From Spirochaetota bacterium (GTDB lineage Bacteria > Spirochaetota > Brachyspiria > Brachyspirales > JACRPF01), in contig JACRPF010000011.1 in the NCBI GenBank assembly GCA_016214035.1, forward strand, positions 62,001 through 126,000: a stretch of DNA of 64,000 bases. Direction: 5' to 3'. Position numbers and translations under genes: made by a program. Below the pieces are notes generated by a model. The model did not search any database, was not told the DNA's origin, and worked only from the letters and a program-made list of their open reading frames with translations. Shown piece after piece: positions 50,767 to 62,156 of the stretch (its first letter is position 1; every line of letters starts with the position of its first letter).

Positions 50767-51207
50767 TTATTCCTTTTCCCGCCGTTCGACATATTTTTCA
50801 AACGCGGCTTTGCCTTCTTCTTTCCAATACTCGTCATAATATCGCCACTTACCCCAGCCGCCTTTGACGTTCCAATCGGTGTCGGTGCCGCGTGAGGGAA
50901 AACAATTGCGCGGCGGCCGCGGGGGTTTGTGATGCGGGATAAACGGCGAGATGATGAGCTTCGAAAGGATGATGATGCCCACCGCCTGCAGATAGGTTAT
51001 GACTTTCAATCCGAAGATGGGCGGCATAAGCCAATTCCACAGGAGCATGACGATATAGCCGAACAGAAATGCTATCGCCGTGACGCCGATGACTCCGAGA
51101 ATGGGTATGCCGATAAGTTTCAACGGATGCGGCCAGTGCCTGTGGGGTGATGGTTGATATTCTTTCTCATCTGCTGCGTTCTTTGCCGGTTCTTCCTTTT
51201 TTTTCAT
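50767..51207 (-). CDS. small membrane protein linked to an ECF sigma factor
   Basis: 146 residues from ATG 51207, chosen for its AGGAGG. A polar, lysine-rich N-terminus is followed by two transmembrane helices at about residues 30-55 and 65-85 (LIGIPILGVIGVTAIAFLFGY and VGIIILSKLIISPF, each shown in part) and a soluble C-terminal tail ending in WRYYDEYWKEEGKAAFEKY. No family name known to me. It begins eight bases after the sigma-factor stop; an unrecognised anti-sigma or sensor role is possible but no zinc motif is present. Confidence 0.6.
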   Translation of the reverse strand: MKKKEEPAKNAADEKEYQPSPHRHWPHPLKLIGIPILGVIGVTAIAFLFGYIVMLLWNWLMPPIFGLKVITYLQAVGIIILSKLIISPFIPHHKPPRPPRNCFPSRGTDTDWNVKGGWGKWRYYDEYWKEEGKAAFEKYVERREKE

Positions 51208-51215
51208 ACTGCCTC

Positions 51216-51800
51216 CTATGTGGCTGGTTCTATATCGTGCAGCGCTTTCCGAAGCATTTTCGCCGCCCGGTGTTTTCGTGACAAGAGCGTGTTCACCGGT
51301 TCTTTCCACGCCTCCGAAAGTTCATTGAACGATCGGCCTTCTATTTCGGTGGCAACCCATACGCTCTGATACGGCGGCGGCAATGCGTCCACCGCTTCTC
51401 TGATGCGCCGTGCCAATTCCTTTTTTTCCATACGCGTGTGCGCTTCATAATCCGTTTGACCGAGCGTCTCGCCGATGCTTAATGATTCCTCGTCCGCACG
51501 TTCTTCCATCGAGACCGCGGGCTTTTTGCTGCGGCGCCGGTCGATGATGCGGTTCGAAATGGAACGCGTAACATACCCGGCAAGGTTCTCCACCGTGTCG
51601 AGTGCGTCGTCGCGTCCGACAAGCGAGAGCATGACATCCTGCAGGATATCATCCGGGTCATATTCAGTGAGGCCGGCGGCCTTCTTGCGTATGAAATGCA
51701 GGAGCCGCGCCCGATTCCGTGCAAAGAAGTCTCCGACGCTGTTTTTCATGCGCCGTTCACCTGCCGACCGGACTGCTGTCATCGTCGTTTCCATGGTCAT
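51216..51800 (-). CDS. ECF-type RNA polymerase sigma factor
   Basis: Up to 194 residues; the start could be the ATG at 51800 or one of several in-frame ATGs to about 51749 (MKNSVGDFF). Region 2 is DPDDILQDVMLSLVG with NLAGYVTRSISNRIIDRRR, and region 4 is LPPPYQSVWVATEIEG followed by SFNELSEAWKEPVNTLLSRKHRA. A possible -10 (TATAGT) lies five bases before the ATG at 51800. Together with the membrane protein downstream it forms a two-gene unit whose signal is unknown. It lies close behind the pseudopilin operon. Confidence 0.88.
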   Translation of the reverse strand: MTMETTMTAVRSAGERRMKNSVGDFFARNRARLLHFIRKKAAGLTEYDPDDILQDVMLSLVGRDDALDTVENLAGYVTRSISNRIIDRRRSKKPAVSMEERADEESLSIGETLGQTDYEAHTRMEKKELARRIREAVDALPPPYQSVWVATEIEGRSFNELSEAWKEPVNTLLSRKHRAAKMLRKALHDIEPAT

Positions 51801-51828
51801 GATATACTATAACGAAATGCATAAAGAA

Positions 51829-52290
51829 TTATTGCACCGGCAGGAGCGTATAGGTTCTGCGTATCGTCTGTCCGCCGATATTCGCGATAACGGCAACACG
51901 GTTGATGCGGCCGGGCAGCTGCTCAAGCCGGAAACCGTTCACATTGGTTGCGAGTGTCGTAACAGTGAATTCGGTAAGTGTTCCCGGCTTTCTTCTGCGG
52001 CAGGAAAGCGTTTTATTTTCAAGGATAATGACAGCGGTTTGACCGGTGACGAATGCTGCCGTGAGCTCGTTCCCGCGCATAATGACGTTCGTCGCATCAG
52101 CGAACACTTCGGCACATGTATTGTGCAGCCGCATACGCAGAAGCTTTTCACGGGCACGGAGTGAAACCGTATCGTTCATCCGCACCGCGATGGTGAAAAG
52201 CGTGAAGAGCACGGTCATGAGAACGGCGCCCGCCGCGAGCGCCACAAGCGTTTCCGCTACCGTGAAGCCGCGCCGGGAAGTGCTACGCAT
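51829..52290 (-). CDS. minor pseudopilin, GspJ/PulJ-like
   Basis: About 153 residues from ATG 52290 (alternative 52332). The RRGFTVAETLVALAAGAVLM start is a type IV prepilin leader: basic residues, Gly-Phe processing site, glutamate at +5, then the hydrophobic helix. The remainder is a beta-rich head (LRMRLHNTCAEVF, TLTEFTVTTLATNV) of GspJ-like size. It would be cleaved by a prepilin peptidase not encoded here and form part of the tip of a secretion pseudopilus. It overlaps the preceding gene by 34 bases. Confidence 0.7.
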   Translation of the reverse strand: MRSTSRRGFTVAETLVALAAGAVLMTVLFTLFTIAVRMNDTVSLRAREKLLRMRLHNTCAEVFADATNVIMRGNELTAAFVTGQTAVIILENKTLSCRRRKPGTLTEFTVTTLATNVNGFRLEQLPGRINRVAVIANIGGQTIRRTYTLLPVQ

Positions 52291-52634
52291 GACGCGAGCG
52301 AATAGCTGTTTGTTTTTTCTTTGTCCGTCCATACCACCGTCACCTGAACATTATCGACATAGTCGTCGGGTATCGTCAACGTCTCAACACGAAACGATGC
52401 GTTGCCCGAGAACACCGTCTCATTCGTAAAACCAATGCGAGTTGCGGCGCAGGCGACAGCCTCCATCCGCTCCCCGGCGATATTCACCGCTGCTTCGAGA
52501 TTGCGGTCTTTCGTGAGCAGCGCAAAGACGCCGTGCGTAAGCGAAGCGATGGCCAATGAAACCGCGCCGGCAAGTGCGAGCGACGCCAGCGTTTCGGCCA
52601 GCGTATAACCTCTATCGCGCCGCCGCGATGTCAT
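52257..52634 (-). CDS. minor pseudopilin, GspI/PulI-like
   Basis: 125 residues from ATG 52634; the long upstream frame is not plausible because it overlaps the gspG-like gene and lacks features. RDRGYTLAETLASLALAGAV is the prepilin leader with Gly-Tyr cleavage site and Glu+5. The head resembles the short GspI type. It overlaps both flanking pseudopilin genes, a common arrangement in these operons. Confidence 0.7.
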   Translation of the reverse strand: MTSRRRDRGYTLAETLASLALAGAVSLAIASLTHGVFALLTKDRNLEAAVNIAGERMEAVACAATRIGFTNETVFSGNASFRVETLTIPDDYVDNVQVTVVWTDKEKTNSYSLASCVALPGAASR

Positions 52635-52992
52635 CGTCGTTACCGTCAACGCCGTCTTTCCCGGTCGAGTGGAGTTTATAATCGGTCCCGTTCGCCGTAC
52701 ATTGATATACATACGGCCTGTTGTAGCTGTCCATAACGCCGCCCGCGGGCAGAAGTTTTTCGGCGACAAGCTCTTCGAGGCGCGCGGGATATTTCTGTTT
52801 CTCGCCGCGGTACATCTCAAGCGCCGCCGTTATCGACGCAAGTTCCATCTGCGTTGTCACCTTCTGCGCATAACCGAGCGCCGCGACGAACGACGGGATG
52901 GCGACCGCAAGCACGAGTCCGATGATGCCGAGCACGACGAGCACTTCCATAAGCGAATAGCCGCGCTGTTTTCCAGAATGTTTTTTTTTCAC
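52612..52992 (-). CDS. gspG: major pseudopilin, GspG-like
   Basis: 126 residues. QRGYSLMEVLVVLGIIGLVL is the prepilin leader with Glu+5. The head has the GspG features: LEMYRGEKQKYPARLEEL, then NRPYVYQCT and the calcium-site-like end KDGVDGNDDDI. It would polymerise into the type II secretion pseudopilus. It overlaps the upstream barrel gene by four bases. No GspD, GspE, GspF or peptidase genes are in the window. Confidence 0.82.
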   Translation of the reverse strand: MKKKHSGKQRGYSLMEVLVVLGIIGLVLAVAIPSFVAALGYAQKVTTQMELASITAALEMYRGEKQKYPARLEELVAEKLLPAGGVMDSYNRPYVYQCTANGTDYKLHSTGKDGVDGNDDDIAAAR

Positions 52993-53978
52993 AGCATTAT
53001 CCTGTAGGTCAGCATATACACCGCACCCTTGTCTGGCATGAATGAAAGGTCGCGCAGATTCATCTCCGCCGATATCGCAGCCGTATGCATGCCGATGGAA
53101 TTCGCAAGTCCGAATGATACCGTATCATATCCGTCGGTAAACGAATGCGTTATCCCTGCCGATAGCGTGAAGCGCAGCGGCAGTTTCACGGAGACACCGC
53201 CGGCTATGCGGTTGGCCGCGGTGTCGGTGATGTGCCGTTTCCATGAGACGAACGCGGTGAACGGTTCGGCTACGAGGCCGGCATCGAGCCGGAACGAGAA
53301 CGGCATGGTGATGTCGGGGATGCGTTCAAACCACATATACGAAAGCAGCGGTATATTGTCAAAAAAGACAGCCAGATGCAGCGGTGCGAATTGATCGAAT
53401 ACCATGCCGTAGCCCACGCTCGTGCCGATGGGATTCTCGAACTGCGATGATATCTGCGTCCCGTTGGTAAGGACTTCATTATAATAGAGTGTTCCTGAAT
53501 ACAGCCGGACCACGAGCCCGCCGCGGAGTTTCAGCGCACCCTCTTTGACGCCGTAGGCGCATGAATACTCGTTCAGTGAATACGCGTATGAATAAACCCT
53601 GTCGCCTTCCGTCACGGCGTTTATCCTGCCGTTGGCGAGTGTCCGCCAGAGAAAACTGCCGCCCCGGGCGCCGATGCCGAACGATGACACCGTATAGCCG
53701 AAGACATCACCCCGCTGATTCGTCAAATCGCGCGTTGTCGATGGCGCGAGCATCGCAAAGCGCCCCGACAATTCGGCATATTCGTTCGTAAGGAAAGACA
53801 GATATCCCGGATTATGCATAACCGCGGCGGCAGGATTATCACCGGCCACATGTCCGCCGAATGCGGCGCTGTCGGCATTCACCGTATCGTAGATGAGCGT
53901 ATGTTCTATGGAGAAAAACGGCACACCCGACAGCAGTGCCGCATACATGAGTATGATGCAGACTCGTATCACTTTCAT
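52989..53978 (-). CDS. outer-membrane beta-barrel protein, PorV/FadL-like
   Basis: 329 residues. Signal peptide (VCIILMYAALLSGVP), then NADSAAFGGHVAGDNPAAAVMHNPGYLS (shown in part), the N-terminal Asn-Pro-Ala pattern of PorV/UPF0164-type barrels, and alternating strands to the C-terminal YMLTYRIML. It could be the outer-membrane partner or a substrate of the pseudopilus encoded downstream. The promoter's -10 is only seven bases from the ATG, so its message is predicted to be leaderless. Confidence 0.75.
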   Translation of the reverse strand: MKVIRVCIILMYAALLSGVPFFSIEHTLIYDTVNADSAAFGGHVAGDNPAAAVMHNPGYLSFLTNEYAELSGRFAMLAPSTTRDLTNQRGDVFGYTVSSFGIGARGGSFLWRTLANGRINAVTEGDRVYSYAYSLNEYSCAYGVKEGALKLRGGLVVRLYSGTLYYNEVLTNGTQISSQFENPIGTSVGYGMVFDQFAPLHLAVFFDNIPLLSYMWFERIPDITMPFSFRLDAGLVAEPFTAFVSWKRHITDTAANRIAGGVSVKLPLRFTLSAGITHSFTDGYDTVSFGLANSIGMHTAAISAEMNLRDLSFMPDKGAVYMLTYRIML

Positions 53979-53985
53979 GCGGGAA

Positions 53986-54013
53986 AGTATATCGCCGTTT
54001 TTGCATTTTACAA
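53986..54013 (-). promoter_or_regulatory. leaderless promoter of the barrel-pseudopilin operon
   Basis: TTGTAA (54013-54008), 16-bp spacer, TATACT (53991-53986) on the minus strand; seven bases to the ATG at 53978. Confidence 0.55.
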
Positions 54014-54070
54014 TAGAACCGTGTAAAGACTATCCTATTCATGAAACATCCGTCCGATGCACCTCAACCG

Positions 54071-54098
54071 TTGATTTTACACCTTGATGCACTATAAT
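54071..54098 (+). promoter_or_regulatory. leaderless promoter of the ATPase operon
   Basis: TTGATT (54071-54076), 16-bp spacer, TATAAT (54093-54098), six bases before ATG 54105. An earlier in-frame ATG at 54084 lies inside the promoter. Confidence 0.6.
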
Positions 54099-54104
54099 AT
54101 CCGC

Positions 54105-55058
54105 ATGAACGATATCCTCCGCACCGAAGGCCTTTCAAAGCAGTTCAACTCGCGCACCAATCCGCTGTACGGAAAAACGTTTACCGTCAACGCGCTTTCC
54201 GATGTGTCCGTAACTGTTGCGAAAGGGGAGACGCTCGGCGTCGTGGGTGAATCCGGTTCGGGCAAGTCGACGCTCGCGCGGCTTATGATCGGGCTTATTA
54301 CGCCGACGGCGGGCAGGATCTATTATAAAGATACCACGGTTGACGCCATGCTTGCCGATCATTCCCGCGCCTACCGGAAAGCGGTGCAGATGGTCTTTCA
54401 GGATCCCGCGGCTACGCTCAATCCACGCTTCACGATAGTGAATCTTCTCAAAGAACCGCTCGCGATACATAACATCGCTCCGGAAAAAGAGCGGCGTGAC
54501 CATGCGGCGCGTGTTCTTGCCCGTGTCGATATCGGAGCTGAGGCGCTCGACCGCTATCCGCACGAGTTCTCCGGCGGACAGCGTCAGCGTATCGGTATCG
54601 CCCGGGCGCTTTCCGTCGAGCCCGAGGTCATCATCCTCGACGAGCCCGTCTCCGCACTTGATATATCGATACAGACGCAGATACTCAATCTGCTGCTCCG
54701 TCTCAAGGACGACGATAATCTCACCTATGTGTTCATCTCACACGACCTGTCCGTCATCCGTTTCGTGAGCGACCGCGTGCTCGTGCTCTATCTCGGCAAA
54801 GTGATGGAATACGGCACCACGGCCGATATTTTCTCCGATCCGCGGCACCCCTACACGAAACTCCTGCTCGCATCGACCTATTCGATAAACGGTTCACGCG
54901 CGGTAGACATCGCCGACGATATCTCGATAGCGAGGAACACCACCGGCTGCGTGTTCTATCCGCGCTGTCCGAGACGCGTTCCTGAATGTCTTCATGATAT
55001 TCCGCGTGTGGATGTCTCCTCCACACACGCATCCTGGTGCACGCAGACGAACGCATGA
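54105..55058 (+). CDS. oligopeptide/dipeptide ABC transporter ATPase, OppF-like
   Basis: 317 residues from ATG 54105. Walker A GESGSGKST, Q-loop FQDPAATLNPR, signature FSGGQRQRIGIARAL, Walker B VIILDEPVSALD and switch FISHDL are all present. The C-terminal CVFYPRCPRRVPEC is the oligopeptide-ATPase extension with its four Cys. It energises peptide (or nickel or sugar) import, but no permease or binding protein is adjacent; it may serve permeases elsewhere. It overlaps the next gene by four bases. Confidence 0.88.
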   Translation: MNDILRTEGLSKQFNSRTNPLYGKTFTVNALSDVSVTVAKGETLGVVGESGSGKSTLARLMIGLITPTAGRIYYKDTTVDAMLADHSRAYRKAVQMVFQDPAATLNPRFTIVNLLKEPLAIHNIAPEKERRDHAARVLARVDIGAEALDRYPHEFSGGQRQRIGIARALSVEPEVIILDEPVSALDISIQTQILNLLLRLKDDDNLTYVFISHDLSVIRFVSDRVLVLYLGKVMEYGTTADIFSDPRHPYTKLLLASTYSINGSRAVDIADDISIARNTTGCVFYPRCPRRVPECLHDIPRVDVSSTHASWCTQTNA

Positions 55059-56152
55059 GACTTCTTGCAGTCATCACCGCCGGCGCTGTCATGGTCTCCA
55101 CGGCGCTCCATCCACAGACGGCCGATGAATATGAACAGTGCCTTGCACGATACCGTAAAGGCATGACCAATGAGGCGCTGCTCGATATGCGCCGGCTGCT
55201 TGCGCGGTATCCGTCCGGCCCCTATGCTGCTGATATCGCGTTCATTCTCGCCGACGCCGAGAAGGAATATCTTCCCGCGCTGACGCTCTGGCAGGCGCAT
55301 TACGACACCTATACCGGCTATAAAAAACGCGATGACGTGCTCTACCGCATCGGCGCCATCAACTATCTGCACGGAAAATTCCCCGCGGCCGAACGTGCGT
55401 TCATCGAGCTCCGTTCGACGTATTCGAACTCATCGCGTTATTACGATGCATCGTTCAAACTCGGTGCCATCTATCTTTCACGGGGTTCATACGACGACGC
55501 ACGGACGCTCTATGCGTCCATCACCAACCGCTTTGCGGCGGCGAAAAATGACCGCTACTATGAGGCGCTCATCGGCATTGCGCACAGTTACTATGATCAG
55601 GAACGGTACCCGCAGGCTATCGAGTGCTACCGCGAGGCGGTCAGAAAAGAGGACGCCGTCCAGGACCGCGCATTCGCCGCGTACCGGCTCGGGATGTGTT
55701 ATGAAAATACCGGCGATAATGAACGGGCGAAAGCGCGCTATGCAATCGTGTGCGAACTCTGGGGCTCATCCTATGCCGCAACACTTGCCCGTCAGCGGCT
55801 GAAACAGCTATCCGCGGGCACGCCTGCAGTCACAACGAATGCTGCGACAACTGTACCGACGCCCGTGCAGAAAGCAATACCGCCGGTGATACATGGTGCG
55901 GCTGCTGCCGTGAACACCGCCGGTCAGGTGATCTATCAGACGGGACTGTTTCAAAGCGACGATGCGGCAAAACGTCAGTGCGATGCATTGAAAGCGCTCG
56001 GCTGTACGGCATTCGTGGTCCGCGAGACGAAGGACGATGTCACCATGTACAAAGTGCGTATCGCCGTACCCGACAAACCTGATACCCTGAACGCAACGAA
56101 GGAAATGCTGTCACGCGAGAATATACTTTTTTTCAAGATAAAAACGCCATGA
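55055..56152 (+). CDS. secreted TPR protein with C-terminal SPOR-like domain
   Basis: 365 residues from ATG 55055 (ATGA overlap). A signal-like N-terminus (LLAVITAGAVMVSTAL) precedes about five TPR repeats (residues ~25-245; e.g. VLYRIGAINYLHGKFPAAERAF in part). A Pro/Thr linker follows, then a SPOR-like domain (QVIYQTGLFQSDDAAKRQ, VVRETKDDVTMYKVRI). SPOR domains bind denuded peptidoglycan at division sites; with TPRs it may be a cell-envelope scaffold. It is coupled to the ATPase before and to pabB after. Confidence 0.75.
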   Translation: MRLLAVITAGAVMVSTALHPQTADEYEQCLARYRKGMTNEALLDMRRLLARYPSGPYAADIAFILADAEKEYLPALTLWQAHYDTYTGYKKRDDVLYRIGAINYLHGKFPAAERAFIELRSTYSNSSRYYDASFKLGAIYLSRGSYDDARTLYASITNRFAAAKNDRYYEALIGIAHSYYDQERYPQAIECYREAVRKEDAVQDRAFAAYRLGMCYENTGDNERAKARYAIVCELWGSSYAATLARQRLKQLSAGTPAVTTNAATTVPTPVQKAIPPVIHGAAAAVNTAGQVIYQTGLFQSDDAAKRQCDALKALGCTAFVVRETKDDVTMYKVRIAVPDKPDTLNATKEMLSRENILFFKIKTP

Positions 56153-57129
56153 CGAAGGATGAAGCCGCTGCGCGCATGAATACGCTCGGTGCACGCGGTA
56201 CGCCGTTTTTTTTCATGTTCGACTTCGACTGTGCGCATCCCTATGTGGCGCCGCTGAACGAACTTGCACCGGGAATTTATTTTGATATCAACGGCAGGCA
56301 AAGCGCATCGATGCCGCGGATTTCCGCCGATACAGTATCGCCGGAGTTCAGTGCACATCCAATTCCTGTCGACCGGTATCATGCAGCATTCACTGCGGTG
56401 CAGGAGGAATTCGTCAACGGCAACACGTATCTTCTGAACCTCACGCAGCCCACACCGGTACGGACGAATCTCGGTTTTCAGGAACTGTTCCTGCGCGCGC
56501 GGGCGAAATACCGGCTGCTGGTGAACGACGAGTTTCTGGTCTTTTCGCCGGAGACGTTCGTCACGATGCGCGGCAGCAGCATCATCTCGCGGCCGATGAA
56601 AGGCACCATCGACGCCCGGCTGCCGGACGCCAAAAAACACATCATCGATGACGCGAAGGAATATGCTGAGCATGTAACCATCGTCGATCTCATCCGCAAT
56701 GACATCGGCATGGTGGCGGACCGTGTGCGCGTGCGGCGTTTCCGTTACTGCGAGCGGGTGCACACGAACAGCGGTGACCTTTTGCAGATAAGTTCGCACA
56801 TCGAAGGCGTGCTCCAGCGTGATTGGCGTTCGTGTGTCGGCGACATCATGGGCAAATTGCTTCCCGCGGGCTCGGTCACCGGCGCGCCGAAGAAAAAGAC
56901 CGTGGAAATCATCCGCCGTGTGGAGAACTATGCGCGCGGCTGGTATACCGGTGTCGCGGGAATTTTCGACGGACGTTCACTCGACAGTTTCGTCATGATA
57001 CGCTACATCGAGCGCACGCCGGAAGGTCTCGTGTTCAAAAGCGGCGGCGGCGTCACCGTGTACAGCGATATGGATTCCGAATACCGCGAACTGTGCGCCA
57101 AGGTGTATTTGCCGTTTACGCATCCGTAG
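56149..57129 (+). CDS. pabB: aminodeoxychorismate synthase component I (PabB-like)
   Basis: 326 residues, a short chorismate-binding enzyme lacking the N-terminal glutamine-related domain of TrpE. RPMKGTIDA has the lysine of the PIKGT motif that marks PabB rather than the PIAGT of TrpE; VDLIRNDIGMVA, PAGSVTGAPKKKTVEII and GGGVTVYSDMDSEYRE complete the active site. With a PabA amidotransferase it makes 4-amino-4-deoxychorismate for folate. No pabA or pabC is nearby. It overlaps the TPR gene by four bases. Confidence 0.85.
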   Translation: MTKDEAAARMNTLGARGTPFFFMFDFDCAHPYVAPLNELAPGIYFDINGRQSASMPRISADTVSPEFSAHPIPVDRYHAAFTAVQEEFVNGNTYLLNLTQPTPVRTNLGFQELFLRARAKYRLLVNDEFLVFSPETFVTMRGSSIISRPMKGTIDARLPDAKKHIIDDAKEYAEHVTIVDLIRNDIGMVADRVRVRRFRYCERVHTNSGDLLQISSHIEGVLQRDWRSCVGDIMGKLLPAGSVTGAPKKKTVEIIRRVENYARGWYTGVAGIFDGRSLDSFVMIRYIERTPEGLVFKSGGGVTVYSDMDSEYRELCAKVYLPFTHP

Positions 57130-57153
57130 CTGCCGCTTGACCGTAGCTGCCGC
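57124..57153. repeat. 13-bp tandem duplication with 17-bp period
   Basis: CCGTAGCTGCCGC occurs at 57124-57136 and again at 57141-57153, spaced by TTGA. The first copy contains the pabB stop codon. The second lies 12 bases before the next promoter. Confidence 0.8.
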
Positions 57154-57164
57154 GACGCGGACGA

Positions 57165-57195
57165 TTGACAATATCATCAATTTCTATATTATAAG
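57165..57195 (+). promoter_or_regulatory. promoter of the small barrel protein
   Basis: TTGACA (57165-57170) with an AT-rich -10 (TATTATAAG; TATAAG at 57190-57195 gives a 19-bp spacer, ATTATA a 17-bp spacer). Leader with AAGGAG before the ATG at 57226. Confidence 0.5.
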
Positions 57196-57225
57196 CGCGC
57201 ATCAACAATATCAAAGGAGTTCGCA

Positions 57226-57831
57226 ATGGTTCGAAAAATTCTGACCGCAGTTCTCGCATCAGTCGTCGCCGTTTCATTGTCATTCGGCGCCCCGAAGTTA
57301 GTCATACCGAAGGCGGAAGCACCGAAAACAGAAGCGCCGAAGCTTGAGATCACAAGCTGGTTGAAACCGGGTAATGTGATGGTGAATGTCGGATTGCATT
57401 ACAGCTATCTTGGTCTCGGTGCCGGCGGCGGCATTGAATGGATTTTTGCCGAAATAAAAGTGGCTGACATTCTTCCATTCCAGTTCGGTGTTGCTGCTCG
57501 CGGATTTGCAGATCTTTTGCCGTGGTATTCATACGGCATGGGATTCGGTGTCGGCGGTATGGTGACCGGGCATTTCAGCATTAAAAGCCTCAAGCTTGGA
57601 ATCAGCTTTGTTGACAACGTTGATTTCTATATCGGTCTTGGAGCCGGATTGACAATAGCCCCAGGATTTAATAATACGTATTACGGTTACTGGAATCCGA
57701 CCGGTGTCAATTTCTGGTCGTCTGACGGTGTCAGCTATTTCCTTTCGGATAATTTCGCGCTGTTCGCAGAATATAATTACCATGGCGGCTGGAATCAGGG
57801 CGGCACGCTCGGCGTGATGCTCAAGATATAA
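57226..57831 (+). CDS. small outer-membrane beta-barrel protein
   Basis: 201 residues. Signal peptide (ILTAVLASVVAVSLSFG), a short Lys/Glu/Pro repeat linker (PKAEAPKTEAPKLE), then eight or so glycine- and aromatic-rich strands (VNVGLHYSYLGLGAGGGIEW in part) ending TLGVMLKI. It looks like the OmpA/OmpW-size barrels often seen in spirochaetes. Function unknown. It is monocistronic, with its own promoter and terminator. Confidence 0.72.
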   Translation: MVRKILTAVLASVVAVSLSFGAPKLVIPKAEAPKTEAPKLEITSWLKPGNVMVNVGLHYSYLGLGAGGGIEWIFAEIKVADILPFQFGVAARGFADLLPWYSYGMGFGVGGMVTGHFSIKSLKLGISFVDNVDFYIGLGAGLTIAPGFNNTYYGYWNPTGVNFWSSDGVSYFLSDNFALFAEYNYHGGWNQGGTLGVMLKI

Positions 57832-57856
57832 TCTGACCTGAAACAGTAATTACATA

Positions 57857-57890
57857 CCCCGGTTTCGAGCGATCGAGACCGGGGTTTTTT
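57857..57890 (+). terminator. Rho-independent terminator
   Basis: CCCCGGTTTCGA / TCGAGACCGGGG stem (one mismatch), loop GCGA, then six Ts, 26 bases after the barrel stop. Confidence 0.9.
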
Positions 57891-57902
57891 ATTTTAAACC
57901 GG

Positions 57903-58778
57903 TCATGCCAGCGCGAGCAGTACAAGCCCCGCGACGACGATGGCGGTACCGGTAACGCGCAATGCGTTCACGCGTTCCTTCAACACCGCAGCGCCGAGTA
58001 TGACGCCGAGGACAATGGACATCTGCCTGAAGCCCACGACATAACTCGTCTGCGCATACTGATACGCCGCCATGACAAAGCCATATGACAACGTCATGAG
58101 GAATGCGGCAAAGAACGTTTTACGGGTCTTTTCAAACAACGGCCTAAAGAGCGCACGTTCACGGAGAAATATCCGTACGAGCGGTATGAGCATGACGACA
58201 GTGAGGAACCACTCGAGCCCCATATAGCCGAGCGTGCCCATCATGCCGAGCGACTGGAATGCCGGTTTTGATCCGAACTTGTCGAACAGCGAATAACCGC
58301 TGGTGCAGAGCGCGGTAAGCAATGCGAAGACCATGACGGGAGACAGGAGCTTCTTCAGCGTCATTCTGCCTTTTTCAAGCGGGAGCAGAAAACATCCCGT
58401 TACGACCAGGATGATGCCCGCGAGTCCCGCCGCGGAGGGGCGTTCGCCGAAAAAAAGCCCGGCAAGCGTAACGACGAAAATGGGTGCCGAACGCGAGACG
58501 GGATAGGCAAGTGAAAAATCACCCGCACGGTAGGCGCACATCAGAAAAAGATAATAACAGGCGTTGCAGACGGAGCTTGCGATCAGCCACGGCATGAGCG
58601 GCAGGAACACGGTGTGATGAAGGATTGACCATACGGCAAGCGGCAGCACCACGAGCGCGGCGGCGGCGTTGAACGACACAAGAAAGCCGGCGTTCGATGA
58701 TTCCTCTTTCAGCGAGACATTCCACGTCGCATGGAACAGTACCGACGCGGTGACGAGCAGTACGGCGAGGAGGCTCAT
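57903..58778 (-). CDS. EamA/DMT-family membrane transporter
   Basis: 291 residues with ten predicted helices in two homologous EamA halves (e.g. VLFHATWNVSLKEES at the start, and AILGVILGAAVLKERV-type GEXP-like end, here VILGAAVLKERVN). Such carriers export metabolites or amino acids, or take up sugars; the substrate is unknown. It begins 12 bases after the carB stop and is probably in the same transcript. Confidence 0.82.
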   Translation of the reverse strand: MSLLAVLLVTASVLFHATWNVSLKEESSNAGFLVSFNAAAALVVLPLAVWSILHHTVFLPLMPWLIASSVCNACYYLFLMCAYRAGDFSLAYPVSRSAPIFVVTLAGLFFGERPSAAGLAGIILVVTGCFLLPLEKGRMTLKKLLSPVMVFALLTALCTSGYSLFDKFGSKPAFQSLGMMGTLGYMGLEWFLTVVMLIPLVRIFLRERALFRPLFEKTRKTFFAAFLMTLSYGFVMAAYQYAQTSYVVGFRQMSIVLGVILGAAVLKERVNALRVTGTAIVVAGLVLLALA

Positions 58779-58790
58779 GCGGCCGTGCGG

Positions 58791-62060
<3,270 letters not shown>

Positions 62061-62108
62061 GGTGGAATCCTCGTTGAGAATGATTGACGTGTCAGTGATT
62101 AACGATGG

Positions 62109-62136
62109 ATTATATCCATTGCGGGTGCGATTGCAA
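62109..62136 (-). promoter_or_regulatory. carB promoter
   Basis: TTGCAA (62136-62131), 16-bp spacer, TATAAT (62114-62109) on the minus strand. The -10 is inside the imperfect palindrome ATGGATATAATCCAT, a possible operator. Leader of about 45 bases. Confidence 0.6.
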
Positions 62137-62156
62137 GGACACTGTCATTATTTTGG

